The notes below the pieces were generated by a model, which was not told where the DNA came from, searched no databases, and worked only from the letters and a program-made list of their open reading frames with translations. Positions 26,491 through 36,090 of a stretch of DNA of 51,976 nucleotides are shown piece by piece; within the stretch, counting starts at the first letter, position 1, and every line of letters starts with the position of its first letter. This DNA comes from Hyphomicrobiales bacterium (GTDB lineage: Bacteria > Pseudomonadota > Alphaproteobacteria > Rhizobiales > Rhizobiaceae): positions 1 through 51,976 of the forward strand of contig JAJFHT010000060.1 of NCBI GenBank assembly GCA_021775495.1, in the 5' to 3' direction. The translations under genes and the position numbers were made by a program.

Positions 26491-26922
26491 TTACTTGCCC
26501 TTCGGCTTGCGTCCCAGTCCCAGCTTCTTTGCCAGCTTCGACCGTGCGGCGGCATAATTCGGCGCAACCATCGGGTGGGAAGCGCTCAGGCCCCACCGCT
26601 CCCGGTACTGCTCCGGAGTCAATCCATGATGACTCATCAAGTGCCGCTTGAGTGACTTGAACTTCATGCCGTCTTCGAGGCAGATGATATAGTCGTCATG
26701 CACCGACTTTTTCGGATTGACGGCAGGTTTTGGCCTTTCGGCAACGGCTGTCTTTTCCGTGTCCTGTACATTGCCGAGCGCAGCATGCACATCGGCAATC
26801 ACCGATGGCAAGTCAGCCGCCGGCACGGAGTTTTTGCTGACATAAGCTGCGACAACTTCAGCCGTCAGTTCTATCAGCGTCGTATCTCTAAGCTCGTTTT
26901 CCTCAGTATTTTCCATGTTCAT
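26491..26922 (-). CDS. mucR: MucR/Ros-family transcriptional regulator
   Basis: 143 residues. The N-terminal half (ELTAEVVAAYVSKNSV onwards) is the MucR oligomerisation region. The C-terminal half holds the Ros/MucR finger, CLEDGMKFKSLKRHLMSHHGLTPEQYRERW written in two parts here: CLEDGMKFKSLKRHL, then MSHHGLTPEQY. The second metal-site position is Asp84 instead of Cys (Cys81-x2-Asp84, His94, His98/99), a variant known in some rhizobial members that fold with altered or no zinc. MucR proteins act as H-NS-like silencers and control exopolysaccharide, motility and cell-cycle genes. It is a single gene between the cco repeat and a 370-bp intergenic region; autoregulation would be typical. Confidence 0.92.
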   Translation of the reverse strand: MNMENTEENELRDTTLIELTAEVVAAYVSKNSVPAADLPSVIADVHAALGNVQDTEKTAVAERPKPAVNPKKSVHDDYIICLEDGMKFKSLKRHLMSHHGLTPEQYRERWGLSASHPMVAPNYAAARSKLAKKLGLGRKPKGK

Positions 26923-27294
26923 TTGCCCCAGGTTTTAGTGTTTGGCCCGATCCATCGAAATTCGATAATCCGGTCCGCTAGAACTGTGCGCGGATCAATA
27001 TTCTTCTGATTCTCTGGCACAGCGGGCGGACTGTATCTCACGTTTCCGGCGATCTAAAGTAGCAATCCGGATTTCTCTTCAAATATTGACAGCTGAGATA
27101 CACATTCGGCTGATCGATTAAAACTGTGATCTGCTTGCCGGGAAGGTACTTTGCGCGAGCAAGACTGAGATATTCGGCAAAGCACGTCTTTTGTCCAGCG
27201 TTTCGATCGCGATGCGGGAAAACGTCCGAAGACCAAAGCGGGGCGCCACAGCTATTGGCGAATCGCCATGCAAGTCGTTGATTTTAAAGGAATT
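26923..27294. other. Intergenic region upstream of mucR
   Basis: About 370 bp between mucR and tRNA-Glu. It should contain the mucR promoter on the minus strand. I recognise no further gene, no CtrA or FNR box and no strong hairpin. A short minus-strand frame (27054-27236) has no ribosome binding site or familiar motif. Confidence 0.4.
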
Positions 27295-27369
27295 TGGTAC
27301 TCCCAAGGGGAATCGAACCCCTGTTTCCGCCGTGAGAGGGCGGCGTCCTGACCGCTAGACGATGGGAGC
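27295..27369 (-). tRNA. tRNA-Glu (anticodon CUC)
   Basis: 75 nt on the minus strand with a CCA end (complement of 27295-27297). The acceptor stem begins GCTCCCA. The D-arm has TCTAGCGGTCAGGA, and the anticodon stem CCGCC/GGCGG encloses the loop CTCTCAC with anticodon CTC. The T-arm has GGTTCGATTCC. It reads GAG codons. Confidence 0.96.
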
Positions 27370-27447
27370 GCAGCGAAGAAGCGGATATAGTCCCACCTCG
27401 GTTCAAATGCAATGCAAAACCTGCCTCGATCGGGCATTTGCTGTCGT

Positions 27448-27837
27448 TTATTCTTTCACGATGCTGAAGCGTCCGATCATCCGTCCAGCGGCAAAATCGT
27501 ACAGATAAAGCCGCTGTGTCCCGTCCGGCAGTTGCACCTGCAGCGCAATGCGGTTGGCATCAAGGCTGTGTGATCGGATTTCCCCTCCCGCAGGCAGGGC
27601 AATATCGCCGGTCAACATGCCGCCCTCCGGCGGCATCAGCAGGTCCGCAGCCTGTCCGGAACCTGCCGGATCATCCGACGAAGTCTTGTAGACAATCGTG
27701 AACAGCACGGCCATAAGTCCGGCCATCATGATGCCGATCGACACCACCAGGAGCCGCACCATTTTGCGGCGCACCTTTTCCACCGCCGGATCGAGGGGTT
27801 TTTCCTCGATCTCATCTTCGGTCACAATCCTGTTCAT
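27448..27837 (-). CDS. Small single-pass membrane protein, unknown function
   Basis: 129 residues: a charged cytoplasmic N-terminus (MNRIVTEDEIEEKPLDP), one TM helix (about 27-50) and a periplasmic domain with several beta strands (SLDANRIALQVQLPDG, then LYLYDFAAGRMIGRF). Proteins of this layout commonly lie divergent from rluD in alphaproteobacteria, possibly the DUF6476 group (from memory, unverified). I chose the ATG at 27837; the frame to 27921 would overlap the divergent rluD gene. The 24-bp gap between the two starts means the promoters overlap. Confidence 0.7.
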   Translation of the reverse strand: MNRIVTEDEIEEKPLDPAVEKVRRKMVRLLVVSIGIMMAGLMAVLFTIVYKTSSDDPAGSGQAADLLMPPEGGMLTGDIALPAGGEIRSHSLDANRIALQVQLPDGTQRLYLYDFAAGRMIGRFSIVKE

Positions 27838-27861
27838 GGCTGATCTGCTCCGGGCCGCGAT

Positions 27862-28890
27862 ATGAGCGCCCCTGATATCGAAGCCGGGCCGATAAGAAAA
27901 GAGTACACGGCCGAGCAGCAAGACGCCGGGCGTCGGCTCGACCAGTGGCTCGCAGCGAAATTGGCACCGGACCTGTCACGCAACCGGGTCAAGGTGCTGA
28001 TTGAAAGCGGTCATGTTGAAATCAACGGCACTCCGGCCAGGGAACCAAAACGAAAAACCCTGCCTGGCGACAATGCGGTGCTGCTATTGCCGCCGCCCGA
28101 ACCCGCTGCACCGAAGCCTGAGGCCATCGCCCTCGACATCCTTTACGAAGACGGCGATCTGATCGTGATCAACAAACCATCCGGCCTGGTCGTTCATCCC
28201 GGCGCTGGAAATCCCACCGGTACATTGGTCAACGCGCTCATCCATCATTGCGGATCAAGCCTGTCCGGCATTGGCGGGGTCCGGCGTCCCGGCATCGTGC
28301 ATCGCCTCGATAAGGAAACCAGCGGCGTCATGGTCGTCGCCAAAACTGACACCGCTCACCGGAATTTGAGCGCGGCCTTCGCCGATCATGGCCGCACCGG
28401 TGATCTTGAAAGAGCTTATGCCGCCTTGGTCTGGGGGGCGCCGCCACGTGCAACTGGGACGGTCAATGCGCCGCTCGGGCGTTCCAGCAGCGATCGCACC
28501 CGGCGGGCGGTCGTCGGCGAAGGCCGGCCGGATGCACGTCATGCGGTTACCAATTACAGCCTGCTGGAGCGTTATGGCGCCGAGCCCGGTAAAACCACGG
28601 CCTCACTTTTGGAATGCCGGCTGGAAACCGGCCGAACCCATCAGATACGGGTGCATATGGCGCATATCGGTCATCCGCTGATCGGGGACATGGCCTATGG
28701 CCGGGCTTTCACCACCAAGGTCAATTTGCTGCCACAGAATGTTGCTGAAATCGTTCGTGCGTTTCCACGACAGGCGCTGCATGCCCAGCTGCTGGCTTTC
28801 CGTCATCCTGTGAGCGGTGAACTCTGCCGCTTCGAGGCTTCCATGCCGGCGGATATGGCCGCGCTCCTGCAAGCGTTTCGAAGCCTGTGA
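27862..28890 (+). CDS. rluD: RluD-type 23S rRNA pseudouridine synthase (RluA family)
   Basis: 342 residues. The N-terminal S4 RNA-binding domain (about 15-80, GRRLDQWLAAKLAPDLSRN) is followed by the RluA catalytic domain with HRLDKETSG, in which Asp150 is the catalytic aspartate, and the closing ETGRTHQIRVHM motif. RluD modifies helix 69 of 23S rRNA. The S4 domain and length favour RluD/RluC over the shorter RluA; RluC cannot be excluded. It is followed by rpoH on the same strand after a 159-bp gap. Confidence 0.88.
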   Translation: MSAPDIEAGPIRKEYTAEQQDAGRRLDQWLAAKLAPDLSRNRVKVLIESGHVEINGTPAREPKRKTLPGDNAVLLLPPPEPAAPKPEAIALDILYEDGDLIVINKPSGLVVHPGAGNPTGTLVNALIHHCGSSLSGIGGVRRPGIVHRLDKETSGVMVVAKTDTAHRNLSAAFADHGRTGDLERAYAALVWGAPPRATGTVNAPLGRSSSDRTRRAVVGEGRPDARHAVTNYSLLERYGAEPGKTTASLLECRLETGRTHQIRVHMAHIGHPLIGDMAYGRAFTTKVNLLPQNVAEIVRAFPRQALHAQLLAFRHPVSGELCRFEASMPADMAALLQAFRSL

Positions 28891-29049
28891 CGAACCGAGT
28901 GCCTGTTGCGCGGCGTTTTTGTTGTAACAGGACGTGATTTTGCCGAAATCATACCTATATTAAGTAGGGATGGTGCGCATTTGCGGCCATTTTCAAATGT
29001 CTGCCTTTTGAAAAAAGGGGGCATGTGAAACAACAATGGAGGGTGCTTA

Positions 29050-29964
29050 ATGGCCCAGTCACTTCCAAGTCTCGTCTCCGGTGCCGGAGGCCTCAGTCGG
29101 TATATGGAAGAGATTCGCCGGTTTCCAATGCTGCAACCGGATGAAGAATATATGCTTGCCAAACGCTACCGCGAGCATGACGACACCAAGGCCGCGCACA
29201 GGCTTGTCACAAGCCATTTGCGCCTCGTTGCGAAAATCGCGATGGGTTATCGTGGTTATGGATTGCCGATCGGCGAAGTCATGTCAGAGGGCAATGTCGG
29301 TCTGATGCAGGCCGTCAAGAAATTCGAGCCGGAACGTGGGTTTCGCTTGGCCACCTACGCCATGTGGTGGATCAAGGCGTCGATCCAGGAATATATCCTG
29401 CGGTCCTGGAGCCTGGTGAAAATGGGCACGACCGCCAACCAGAAACGGCTGTTTTTCAACCTGCGCAAGGTTAAGAGTAAAATCCAGGCCATGGAGGATG
29501 GCGATCTCAGACCCGAACAGGTGTCCGAGATTGCAACACGTCTGAACGTCTCCGAAGCGGAGGTCATCTCGATGAACCGCCGGCTGTCGGGTGATGCATC
29601 GCTGAATTCGCCGATCCGCGCCACCGAGGGAGAATCCGGAGAATGGCAGGACTGGCTTGTCGATGAAAGCGACAGTCAGGAACAGATGCTGGTTGAGCAG
29701 GACGAACTGCAAAACCGGCGGTCGATGCTGTCGAGTGCACTGGAGGTCCTCAACGAACGCGAGCGCCGTATTTTCGAAGCAAGACGCCTGTCGGAAGATC
29801 CGATGACACTTGAAGATCTGTCCGGCGAATTCGGCGTCAGCCGGGAACGGGTGCGTCAGATCGAAGTCCGTGCATTTGAAAAGGTGCAGGATGCGGTCAA
29901 GGCCGCCGCCCGGGAGCAGTCCCAATCGCGCCGGGCGCTCGAATCGGAAGCCAACGCCGGGTAA
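29050..29964 (+). CDS. rpoH: Heat-shock sigma factor sigma-32 (RpoH)
   Basis: 304 residues. Region 2 holds SEGNVGLMQAVKKFEPERGFRLATYAMWW in sequence (only parts quoted: GLMQAVKKF, RLATYAMWW). The RpoH box QKRLFFNLRK, diagnostic of sigma-32, follows, then region 4 with the HTH LEDLSGEFGVSRERVRQIE. It directs transcription of chaperone and protease genes. The ATG at 29050 follows a GGAGGG site. Alphaproteobacteria often have two rpoH genes; which one this is cannot be told. The upstream region 28891-29049 has an AT-rich stretch (TATATTAAG near 28960) suitable for a promoter. Confidence 0.95.
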   Translation: MAQSLPSLVSGAGGLSRYMEEIRRFPMLQPDEEYMLAKRYREHDDTKAAHRLVTSHLRLVAKIAMGYRGYGLPIGEVMSEGNVGLMQAVKKFEPERGFRLATYAMWWIKASIQEYILRSWSLVKMGTTANQKRLFFNLRKVKSKIQAMEDGDLRPEQVSEIATRLNVSEAEVISMNRRLSGDASLNSPIRATEGESGEWQDWLVDESDSQEQMLVEQDELQNRRSMLSSALEVLNERERRIFEARRLSEDPMTLEDLSGEFGVSRERVRQIEVRAFEKVQDAVKAAAREQSQSRRALESEANAG

Positions 29965-29967
29965 TAC

Positions 29968-29995
29968 CAACGCGCCTCACCATCGGGGCGCGTTG
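29968..29995. terminator. Hairpin between the convergent rpoH and membrane-protein genes
   Basis: 9-bp GC-rich stem (CAACGCGCC at 29968-29976 with its complement at 29987-29995) and a 10-nt loop, 3 bp after the rpoH stop. Only a short T-rich stretch (ATTCTAT) follows, so termination strength is uncertain. It may serve both converging genes. Confidence 0.65.
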
Positions 29996-30006
29996 ATTCT
30001 ATCGGA

Positions 30007-31356
30007 CTATTGCCCCGCCGTCGCCGCCTGCCAGGCGGTCAGGACATCATCAAAGACCTTGTCGCCAGGCACGCCTTTTTCCATCGTCAACAATGCCCGG
30101 CGGCCAGTTCCGTAGGCAATCGGAATGTCGATCCAACTCTGGCGACGCAGCAGAGTCATGTTGGTTTCCACCTCTGCCTTCGCATCGGTCAGCGCGACGA
30201 GGAAGAATCCGTCGGCGATCTTCGCCGGAATGCCGATGAGCGGATTGCCGGTTGCCTGTTCAGAATCCTTCATCGTGATGCGCAACACACCATCAATCGT
30301 GCCGCCGGCAAAACCCTCCGGCGTCTCGAAGACCAGCTCGATGATATGACTTGCCGGCAGCGTCTTGTCGGCGTTGCGCCGGAACGTAATGCGCAAGGAC
30401 ACACCGTTTTCAGGAATGGTCAGTTCACCGCGAATGGCCGGCTCAGGCGGAAAATCTCCGCCGGGGGATTCTTGTATTATGGACCAGACAACGGCTCCCG
30501 CTTGTGCCGAACCATCGAGCGAAGACGTCCGTTCCTCGTAATAGATCGCCTTTTGCCCGACCGGCAATGTCGGTGTTTCTCCAGCCGTTGCACTGGTGCC
30601 ATCGGTCTGCGCGGTCTGCGGCTCAGACGTTCCATTGTCCGGTGTCGGATTGGAAATCGATGTGCCCTCGCCAACCGTTGGCTCCCCGGCAGCCGGTCCC
30701 TCATCGACCTCACGGCCATCGGGCGTCAGGCGCTGAGTGAATTTGGTGGAGGATTGTTCCGGCCCGCCATTGCTGTCCTGCGTGTCTTCGCCAGCCGGTC
30801 GGTCCGGCTGGTTTGCCGTATCTGCCGGTTGATCCTTACCATCTTCGGCACCCGGTTGGTCCCCGCCAAGCACCATATCGGCATATTGCTGAAGGCGATC
30901 CTGGTTGGCCCAGGCGAAATAGCCGCCGACTCCGACCGCAACGAGCAGCAGCACAGCCCAAAGCAAGCCACGACCACGCCTCCCCTTTTGTTGTGTCAGG
31001 CCGCTGAGCGGCGGCGGCGCACCCTTGTCATCCCAGCGTTCCGATGCCACCGAGCTAACCTCCGGCGCAACCGGGTCATTGGCGGCAACCTCCGGACCGA
31101 CCCGCGGCGCAGGACCGGGCTCGTCGACTGCAATGTCAGCTGGCTGCGCGCCATAGTCGACCTCGACCTGTTCAACGGCCTGGTCAAGCGCCTGCATCTG
31201 CCGGTCGAAAACTTCCTTGGCCGGTGGCGGATCAATCGCCATAAGTTTCTTGCTGATCGCGGCGCGGGCCTTTTCATAGACTTTTTTTCGGATTTCGGGG
31301 GTGGTATTGCCCAACCCGTCAATCGTTTTTTTCAGAACCGCTACATAATCTGCCAT
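30007..31356 (-). CDS. Single-pass membrane protein of unknown function
   Basis: 449 residues. The N-terminal helical segment (1-70, MADYVAVLKKTIDGLGNTTPE) is followed by a Pro/Ala-rich linker and a TM helix (about 130-150). A long low-complexity periplasmic stretch rich in Asp, Gly, Thr, Pro and Gln comes next (about 155-265), then a compact C-terminal domain of about 180 residues with alternating strands (KAIYYEERTSSLDGSAQAG, then GVSLRITFRRNAD). I do not recognise a catalytic motif. The layout (short cytoplasmic helical domain, TM, flexible spacer, periplasmic domain) suggests an envelope-spanning protein. It is conserved-looking but unnamed. It converges with rpoH, and a 278-bp gap without a gene separates it from purA. 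Confidence 0.75.
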   Translation of the reverse strand: MADYVAVLKKTIDGLGNTTPEIRKKVYEKARAAISKKLMAIDPPPAKEVFDRQMQALDQAVEQVEVDYGAQPADIAVDEPGPAPRVGPEVAANDPVAPEVSSVASERWDDKGAPPPLSGLTQQKGRRGRGLLWAVLLLVAVGVGGYFAWANQDRLQQYADMVLGGDQPGAEDGKDQPADTANQPDRPAGEDTQDSNGGPEQSSTKFTQRLTPDGREVDEGPAAGEPTVGEGTSISNPTPDNGTSEPQTAQTDGTSATAGETPTLPVGQKAIYYEERTSSLDGSAQAGAVVWSIIQESPGGDFPPEPAIRGELTIPENGVSLRITFRRNADKTLPASHIIELVFETPEGFAGGTIDGVLRITMKDSEQATGNPLIGIPAKIADGFFLVALTDAKAEVETNMTLLRRQSWIDIPIAYGTGRRALLTMEKGVPGDKVFDDVLTAWQAATAGQ

Positions 31357-31634
31357 GCTTTCGAACCCGTCATTGAAAGCCGATGCTCGCGGCGTCCCGC
31401 CACGCGCATTTGCTCTTCCCGGCCTGTCGCCGGCCTGTTCGGCACAATAGTCCGAAGATGGTAACTATTGGCCTAAACTTTCGTCCCCTACCAACGCAAT
31501 ACCGCGCAAACGCGGATCGTATGGGCCATTTCGCCCGAACACAAGCAGTGGTCCAGGCGAAAATGCAACCATTTTCAACCCCTTGTGCCGCAAAGCAGGC
31601 GGTGGCGCAATGCGGACCATGAGCAGCAGATAAT

Positions 31635-32930
31635 CTAATCCTGAAACGGATCGGTCACCAATATGGTGTCATCGCGTTCCGGACTGGTTGACAACAGCGC
31701 AACAGGAGCGCCGATAAGCTCCTCGATATGGCGGACATATTTGACCGCCTGGGCCGGAAGATCGTTCCAGGTACGAGCACCGGCCGTCGATCCGCTCCAG
31801 CCTTCCAGCGACTCATACACCGGCTCGGCCCGTGCCTGAGCGCCCTGACTTGCCGGCAGGTAGTCGATCAGTTCGCCATCAAGCCGGTATCCGGTGCAGA
31901 CCTTTATGGTTTCCAGGCCGTCCAGCACGTCCAGTTTTGTCAATGCAATGCCGGTGATCCCGTTGACCGCGACCGCTTGGCGCACAAGCACGGCATCGAA
32001 CCATCCGCAGCGCCGCTGGCGGCCGGTGACTGTCCCGAATTCATGTCCCTTCTCGCCCAGAAACCGGCCGACTTCGTTCTGCTGCTCGGTCGGAAACGGC
32101 CCCTCGCCAACCCGGGTGGTATAGGCTTTGGTTATGCCGAGCACATAATCGATGGCACTCGGACCGAGACCCGATCCCGTCGCGGCCTGTCCCGCCACGG
32201 TATTGGAAGAGGTCACGAAGGGATAGGTGCCGTGGTCGATGTCCAGCAATGTGCCCTGCGCGCCTTCGAACAGAATGCGCTCACCGGCCCGGCGTTTGGC
32301 GTCGAGGATTTTCCAAACCCGGTCCATGAACGGCAGAATACGGCCAGCCACCGATTTCAATTCCGCCAGCAATGTTTCCGGCTGCACTTCGGCAACACCG
32401 AGACCGCGGCGCAATGGATTGTGATGCGCCAGCAGCCGGTCAATCTTCGCCGGCAAGGTTTCGGAATTGGCCAGATCCATGACCCGGATCGCCCGTCGGC
32501 CGACTTTGTCTTCATAGGCCGGTCCGATGCCACGGCCGGTCGTTCCAATTTTTGTGCCCTTGCTGGCCTTCTCCTCGCGAATCCGGTCCAGTTCTCCATG
32601 GACGGACAGGATCAGCGCTGTGTTTTCGGCAATCTTGAGCCGTTCAGGCGTAATCGACAGCCCCTGTTCGGCAAGCCGATCGACTTCGGCGACAAATGCG
32701 TGCGGATCGAACACCACACCATTGCCGATGACAGACATCTTGCCCTGCCGCACAACCCCGGAGGGGAGCAGTGACAATTTGTAGACCACGCCATCGATGA
32801 CCAGCGTATGGCCGGCGTTGTGGCCACCTTGAAAACGCACGACAATATCGGCACGCTCCGACAGCCAGTCGACAATCTTGCCTTTGCCTTCATCGCCCCA
32901 TTGCGAGCCGACCACCACCACATTGGCCAT
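31635..32930 (-). CDS. purA: Adenylosuccinate synthetase (PurA)
   Basis: 431 residues, the usual bacterial length. The start [18 protein letters not shown] holds the GTP-binding loop, followed by QGGHNAGHT, the [14 protein letters not shown] segment and GEGPFPTE. It converts IMP and aspartate to adenylosuccinate in AMP synthesis. I chose the ATG at 32930 because a GGGGAG site precedes it and the protein then begins as in the family; the frame open to 33032 is not conserved. Confidence 0.96.
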   Translation of the reverse strand: MANVVVVGSQWGDEGKGKIVDWLSERADIVVRFQGGHNAGHTLVIDGVVYKLSLLPSGVVRQGKMSVIGNGVVFDPHAFVAEVDRLAEQGLSITPERLKIAENTALILSVHGELDRIREEKASKGTKIGTTGRGIGPAYEDKVGRRAIRVMDLANSETLPAKIDRLLAHHNPLRRGLGVAEVQPETLLAELKSVAGRILPFMDRVWKILDAKRRAGERILFEGAQGTLLDIDHGTYPFVTSSNTVAGQAATGSGLGPSAIDYVLGITKAYTTRVGEGPFPTEQQNEVGRFLGEKGHEFGTVTGRQRRCGWFDAVLVRQAVAVNGITGIALTKLDVLDGLETIKVCTGYRLDGELIDYLPASQGAQARAEPVYESLEGWSGSTAGARTWNDLPAQAVKYVRHIEELIGAPVALLSTSPERDDTILVTDPFQD

Positions 32931-33081
32931 AGGAACTCCCCGCTGGCGCCACTGTCTCGGGCGCCCGTGATGTTTCTCTTTTCGCCTCTCTATACCCCCG
33001 CGCGGGCAGCGGCGCGAGCCCGGTGAAAGCAATCTGCCGCCAGGCCCACAGTTTTGAGCGAAAAATTCTTACAAGCGCGCG

Positions 33082-34683
33082 TCAGAGTACCGAAACATCG
33101 AACTCCAGCGGTATGGCAGAAATGATTTCTTCATTTGCCAGAACATCGTCGAGCACATCCTGAGGCACCTGTTTGTCGAGATACAACAGCGCGATCGCGT
33201 CACCGCCGGGCCGGTTCCGCCCAAGCGCAAAATTGGCGATGTTGACCTTGGCCTCTCCGAACACCGTGCCGAGCAATCCAATGATGCCAGGCGCATCATT
33301 GTTGGTGGTGTAGAGCATATGCTGTCCGACCTCGGCATTGAGGTTGATGCCCTTTATCTGGAGAAAACGTGGTTTCCCATCTGAAAAGCACGTGCCCGCA
33401 ATGGTCCGGGTTCGTTTGGCGGTCTTGACCGCAAGTTGGATGTAACCGTCATAAACACCGGATTTGTCGCGTTTGATCTGCGACAGCACAATGCCGCGTT
33501 CCTTGGCCATCACCGGCGCCGACACCATGTTGACATCGGAGACCTGAGGCCGGATCAGACCGGCAAGGGCGGCACTTGTCAGCGCGTTCGTATTCAGTCC
33601 GGCAATATGACCGTCATAGAGAATCTCGACCTCGCGGATCGGTTCATCGGTGACCTGTCCGACAAAGGTACCAAGCACCTCGGCCAATTTGACAAACGGT
33701 TTGAGGACCGGAGCCTCCTCGGCGGTTATCGACGGCATGTTGATGGCATTGGAAACCGCGCCATCGACCAGGTAGTCCGACATCTGCTCGGCGACCTGAA
33801 GCGCCACGTTTTCCTGCGCCTCGGATGTCGAAGCACCAAGATGCGGCGTGCAGACGACATTGGCCATGCCGAAAAGTTGATTTTCCGTTGCCGGTTCCGT
33901 CTCGAACACATCGATTCCCGCTCCGGCAACCTTGCCCGATTTCAGGCCCTCAACCAGATCTTTCTCGACAATCAGTCCGCCCCGCGCACAGTTGATAATA
34001 CGCACGCCGTCTTTCATCATGGCGATGGCTTCGGCATCGATGACACCGCGGGTCTTGTCGGTCAGTGGCGTATGCAGGGTAATGAAATCGGAGCGACGGA
34101 ACAGCTCTTCCAGCTCAACCTTTTCCACCCCAAGCTCGCTTGCGCGTTTTTCGGACAGGAACGGATCAAATGCGATCACCCGCATCTTCAAGCCGATACC
34201 GCGGGCCGCGACGACAGAGCCGATATTGCCGCAGCCGATCACTCCAAGCGTCTTGCTGGTGATTTCAACGCCCATGAATTTCGATTTTTCCCATTTGCCG
34301 GCCTGGGTCGAGGCATTGGCTTCGGGCAATTGCCGTGCGACTGCGAGCATCATGGCAATCGCATGTTCGGCGGTCGTGATCGAATTGCCGAACGGCGTGT
34401 TCATGACAATGATACCTCGGCGCGACGCTGCCTGGATGTCGACATTGTCGACACCGATGCCGGCCCGGCCGATCACCTTGAGCCGGTGCGCCGCAGCGAT
34501 CAGCTTCTCAGTTGCCTTGGTCGCGGACCGGATCGCCAGACCGTCATAATCGCCGATGATCTCAAGCAATTTGTCCTTGTCCTTGCCGATATCGGGTTGA
34601 AAATCGACGTCGATCCCACGATTCCTGAAGATTTCAACGGCGGTGGGGGAAAGTTTATCGGATACCAGTACACGCGGTGCCAT
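33082..34683 (-). CDS. serA: D-3-phosphoglycerate dehydrogenase (SerA, long form)
   Basis: 533 residues, type 1 (long) phosphoglycerate dehydrogenase. An N-terminal substrate-binding part (IGRAGIGVDNVD) and an NAD domain with the GCGNIGSVVAARG fingerprint come first. The catalytic Asp/Glu-His region includes NCARGGLIVEKDL and TPHLGAST, followed by the allosteric substrate-binding domain and a C-terminal ACT domain (about 460-533). It catalyses the first step of serine synthesis. It follows serC after 54 bp and is probably co-transcribed with it, thus also under the serC leader. Confidence 0.96.
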   Translation of the reverse strand: MAPRVLVSDKLSPTAVEIFRNRGIDVDFQPDIGKDKDKLLEIIGDYDGLAIRSATKATEKLIAAAHRLKVIGRAGIGVDNVDIQAASRRGIIVMNTPFGNSITTAEHAIAMMLAVARQLPEANASTQAGKWEKSKFMGVEITSKTLGVIGCGNIGSVVAARGIGLKMRVIAFDPFLSEKRASELGVEKVELEELFRRSDFITLHTPLTDKTRGVIDAEAIAMMKDGVRIINCARGGLIVEKDLVEGLKSGKVAGAGIDVFETEPATENQLFGMANVVCTPHLGASTSEAQENVALQVAEQMSDYLVDGAVSNAINMPSITAEEAPVLKPFVKLAEVLGTFVGQVTDEPIREVEILYDGHIAGLNTNALTSAALAGLIRPQVSDVNMVSAPVMAKERGIVLSQIKRDKSGVYDGYIQLAVKTAKRTRTIAGTCFSDGKPRFLQIKGINLNAEVGQHMLYTTNNDAPGIIGLLGTVFGEAKVNIANFALGRNRPGGDAIALLYLDKQVPQDVLDDVLANEEIISAIPLEFDVSVL

Positions 34684-34737
34684 TACGGCCTCCCTGAACG
34701 GTTTTTTTTGCAGATGAGGTTGAAATCCGGGCGCCGA

Positions 34738-35913
34738 TCAGGCGGCAGCCGGCAATTCCGACTTGCAGACGGCAAAGGCCCAGTCGAGCCAGGGCATCAG
34801 CGCTTCTAGATCGGATTTTTCGACCGTCGCTCCGGCCCAGATCCTCAGACCGGGCGGCGCGTCGCGATAGGAACCGATGTCGAAGGCCACGCCCTCATCG
34901 TCAAGCAGCGCAGCCAGGGATTTGGCAAAACCGGCCTGTTCAGAGGGTGCCAGCGCGGTGATCTGGGGATCGACGATGCTGAGACAGACGGAGGTGTTGG
35001 ACCGGGTCTCAGGTTCGACCGCCAGATGGCCGATCCAGCCGGATCGACTGACAAAATCATCGATGACCGCGAAATTCGCGTCCGCACGGGCAACAAGGCC
35101 GCCTAGGCCACCGGCCGATTGTGCCCAGTTCAAGGCATCGAGATAATCCTCGACACAGAGCATCGATGGCGTGTTGATCGTCTCGCCCTTGAATATACCC
35201 TCTATCAGCTTTCCGCCCTTGGTCAGCCGGAAGATTTTTGGCAATGGCCAGGCAGGAACATAGGATTCAAGCCGTTCGACCGCGCGCGGCGACAGGATCA
35301 GCATGCCGTGACCGGCCTCTCCGCCAAGCGCCTTCTGCCAGGAAAACGTCACCACATCGAGCTTGTCGAAATCGAGCTTTTGCGCGAAGGCGGCCGATGT
35401 TGCATCGCAGATCGTCAGGCCCTGGCGGTCGGCGGGTACAAACGAGCCATCGGGAACACGCACGCCAGACGTCGTGCCGTTCCAGGTGAAGACGACGTCA
35501 CGGTTGAAATCGACGCCGGAGAGATCCGGCAGGACGCCATAGGCAGCGTCGATTTGCCGAACGTCGTCGAGCCGCAGTTGTTTGATCACATCCGTGACCC
35601 ATCCGGCACCGAAGCTTTCCCACGACACCATATCGACGCCGCGCTGTCCGAGCAGCGACCATAGCGCCATCTCGACGGCGCCGGTGTCGGAGGCCGGAAC
35701 GATGCCGATTCGGTAATCGTCCGGCACGCCAAGAACCTGGCGTGTCAGTTCGATCGCCTCAGCCAGCCTGGCCTTGCCGATTTTGGATCTGTGGGAACGG
35801 CCAAGCACTGCGTTTGCAAGCACCACCGGCGACCAGCCGGGGCGTTTGGCACAGGGACCTGATGAAAAATTGGGATTCGCCGGACGAATGCCCGGACGTT
35901 TATGTGCAGTCAT
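34738..35913 (-). CDS. serC: Phosphoserine aminotransferase (SerC)
   Basis: 391 residues, the alphaproteobacterial form of SerC. The N-terminus [18 protein letters not shown] is characteristic. The PLP lysine is Lys194 in [10 protein letters not shown], and [10 protein letters not shown] is the PLP-stacking region. It converts 3-phosphohydroxypyruvate to phosphoserine, directly after SerA in the pathway. The ATG at 35913 is preceded by a GGAAGGA site that lies in the last hairpin of the leader RNA. Confidence 0.95.
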   Translation of the reverse strand: MTAHKRPGIRPANPNFSSGPCAKRPGWSPVVLANAVLGRSHRSKIGKARLAEAIELTRQVLGVPDDYRIGIVPASDTGAVEMALWSLLGQRGVDMVSWESFGAGWVTDVIKQLRLDDVRQIDAAYGVLPDLSGVDFNRDVVFTWNGTTSGVRVPDGSFVPADRQGLTICDATSAAFAQKLDFDKLDVVTFSWQKALGGEAGHGMLILSPRAVERLESYVPAWPLPKIFRLTKGGKLIEGIFKGETINTPSMLCVEDYLDALNWAQSAGGLGGLVARADANFAVIDDFVSRSGWIGHLAVEPETRSNTSVCLSIVDPQITALAPSEQAGFAKSLAALLDDEGVAFDIGSYRDAPPGLRIWAGATVEKSDLEALMPWLDWAFAVCKSELPAAA

Positions 35914-36006
35914 GTCATCTATCCTTCCAGATAGCAGCCCCTCGGTGGGGAGGGGTGGCCCATTGGCGGGATTACTTGAACGTCACAAAAAGCGCAAGTC
36001 CGTTGT
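35914..36006 (-). ncRNA. serC leader RNA (5' UTR regulatory structure)
   Basis: On the minus strand the region before serC contains three stems in order. The first is ACTTG/CAAGT around a U-rich loop with GCGCTTTTTGTGACG. The second is CCCCT/AGGGG. The third is CTATC/GATAG, whose loop is the serC ribosome binding site (GGAAGG). This matches the description of the serC leader of alphaproteobacteria, in which the last stem overlaps the ribosome binding site. It would control translation of serC, and possibly serA. The ligand or sensing mechanism is unknown. Confidence 0.8.
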
Positions 36007-36026
36007 ATGGAAGGAGTCAAACTGTC

Positions 36027-36062
36027 CCCTTTGTCCCGCGCCCTTGAGCGCAGGACAAAGGG
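36027..36062 (-). terminator. Strong hairpin after the carrier-protein gene
   Basis: Arms CCCTTTGTCC (36027-36036) and GGACAAAGGG (36053-36062) pair perfectly over 10 bp, with a further short GCGC/GCGC stem inside. It lies 28 bp after the carrier-protein stop codon on the minus strand and before the serC leader. It therefore separates the aminoacylation operon from serC-serA. The following T content is modest (GACAGTTTGACT). Confidence 0.75.
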
Positions 36063-36090
36063 TTCATCGCATAAACATGTCGCCCGCTCG

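Noticed and set aside
30010-31464. Open frame of 484 codons antisense to the membrane protein gene at 30007-31356
   Set aside because: Arg/Cys-rich translation with no motif. The minus-strand frame has a normal composition, a TM helix and a sensible start.
31383-31622. Open frame of 79 codons between the membrane-protein gene and purA
   Set aside because: No ribosome binding site and atypical composition; it looks like chance in a GC-rich gap.
33436-34809. Open frame of 457 codons antisense to serA
   Set aside because: Shadow of a clear phosphoglycerate dehydrogenase gene.
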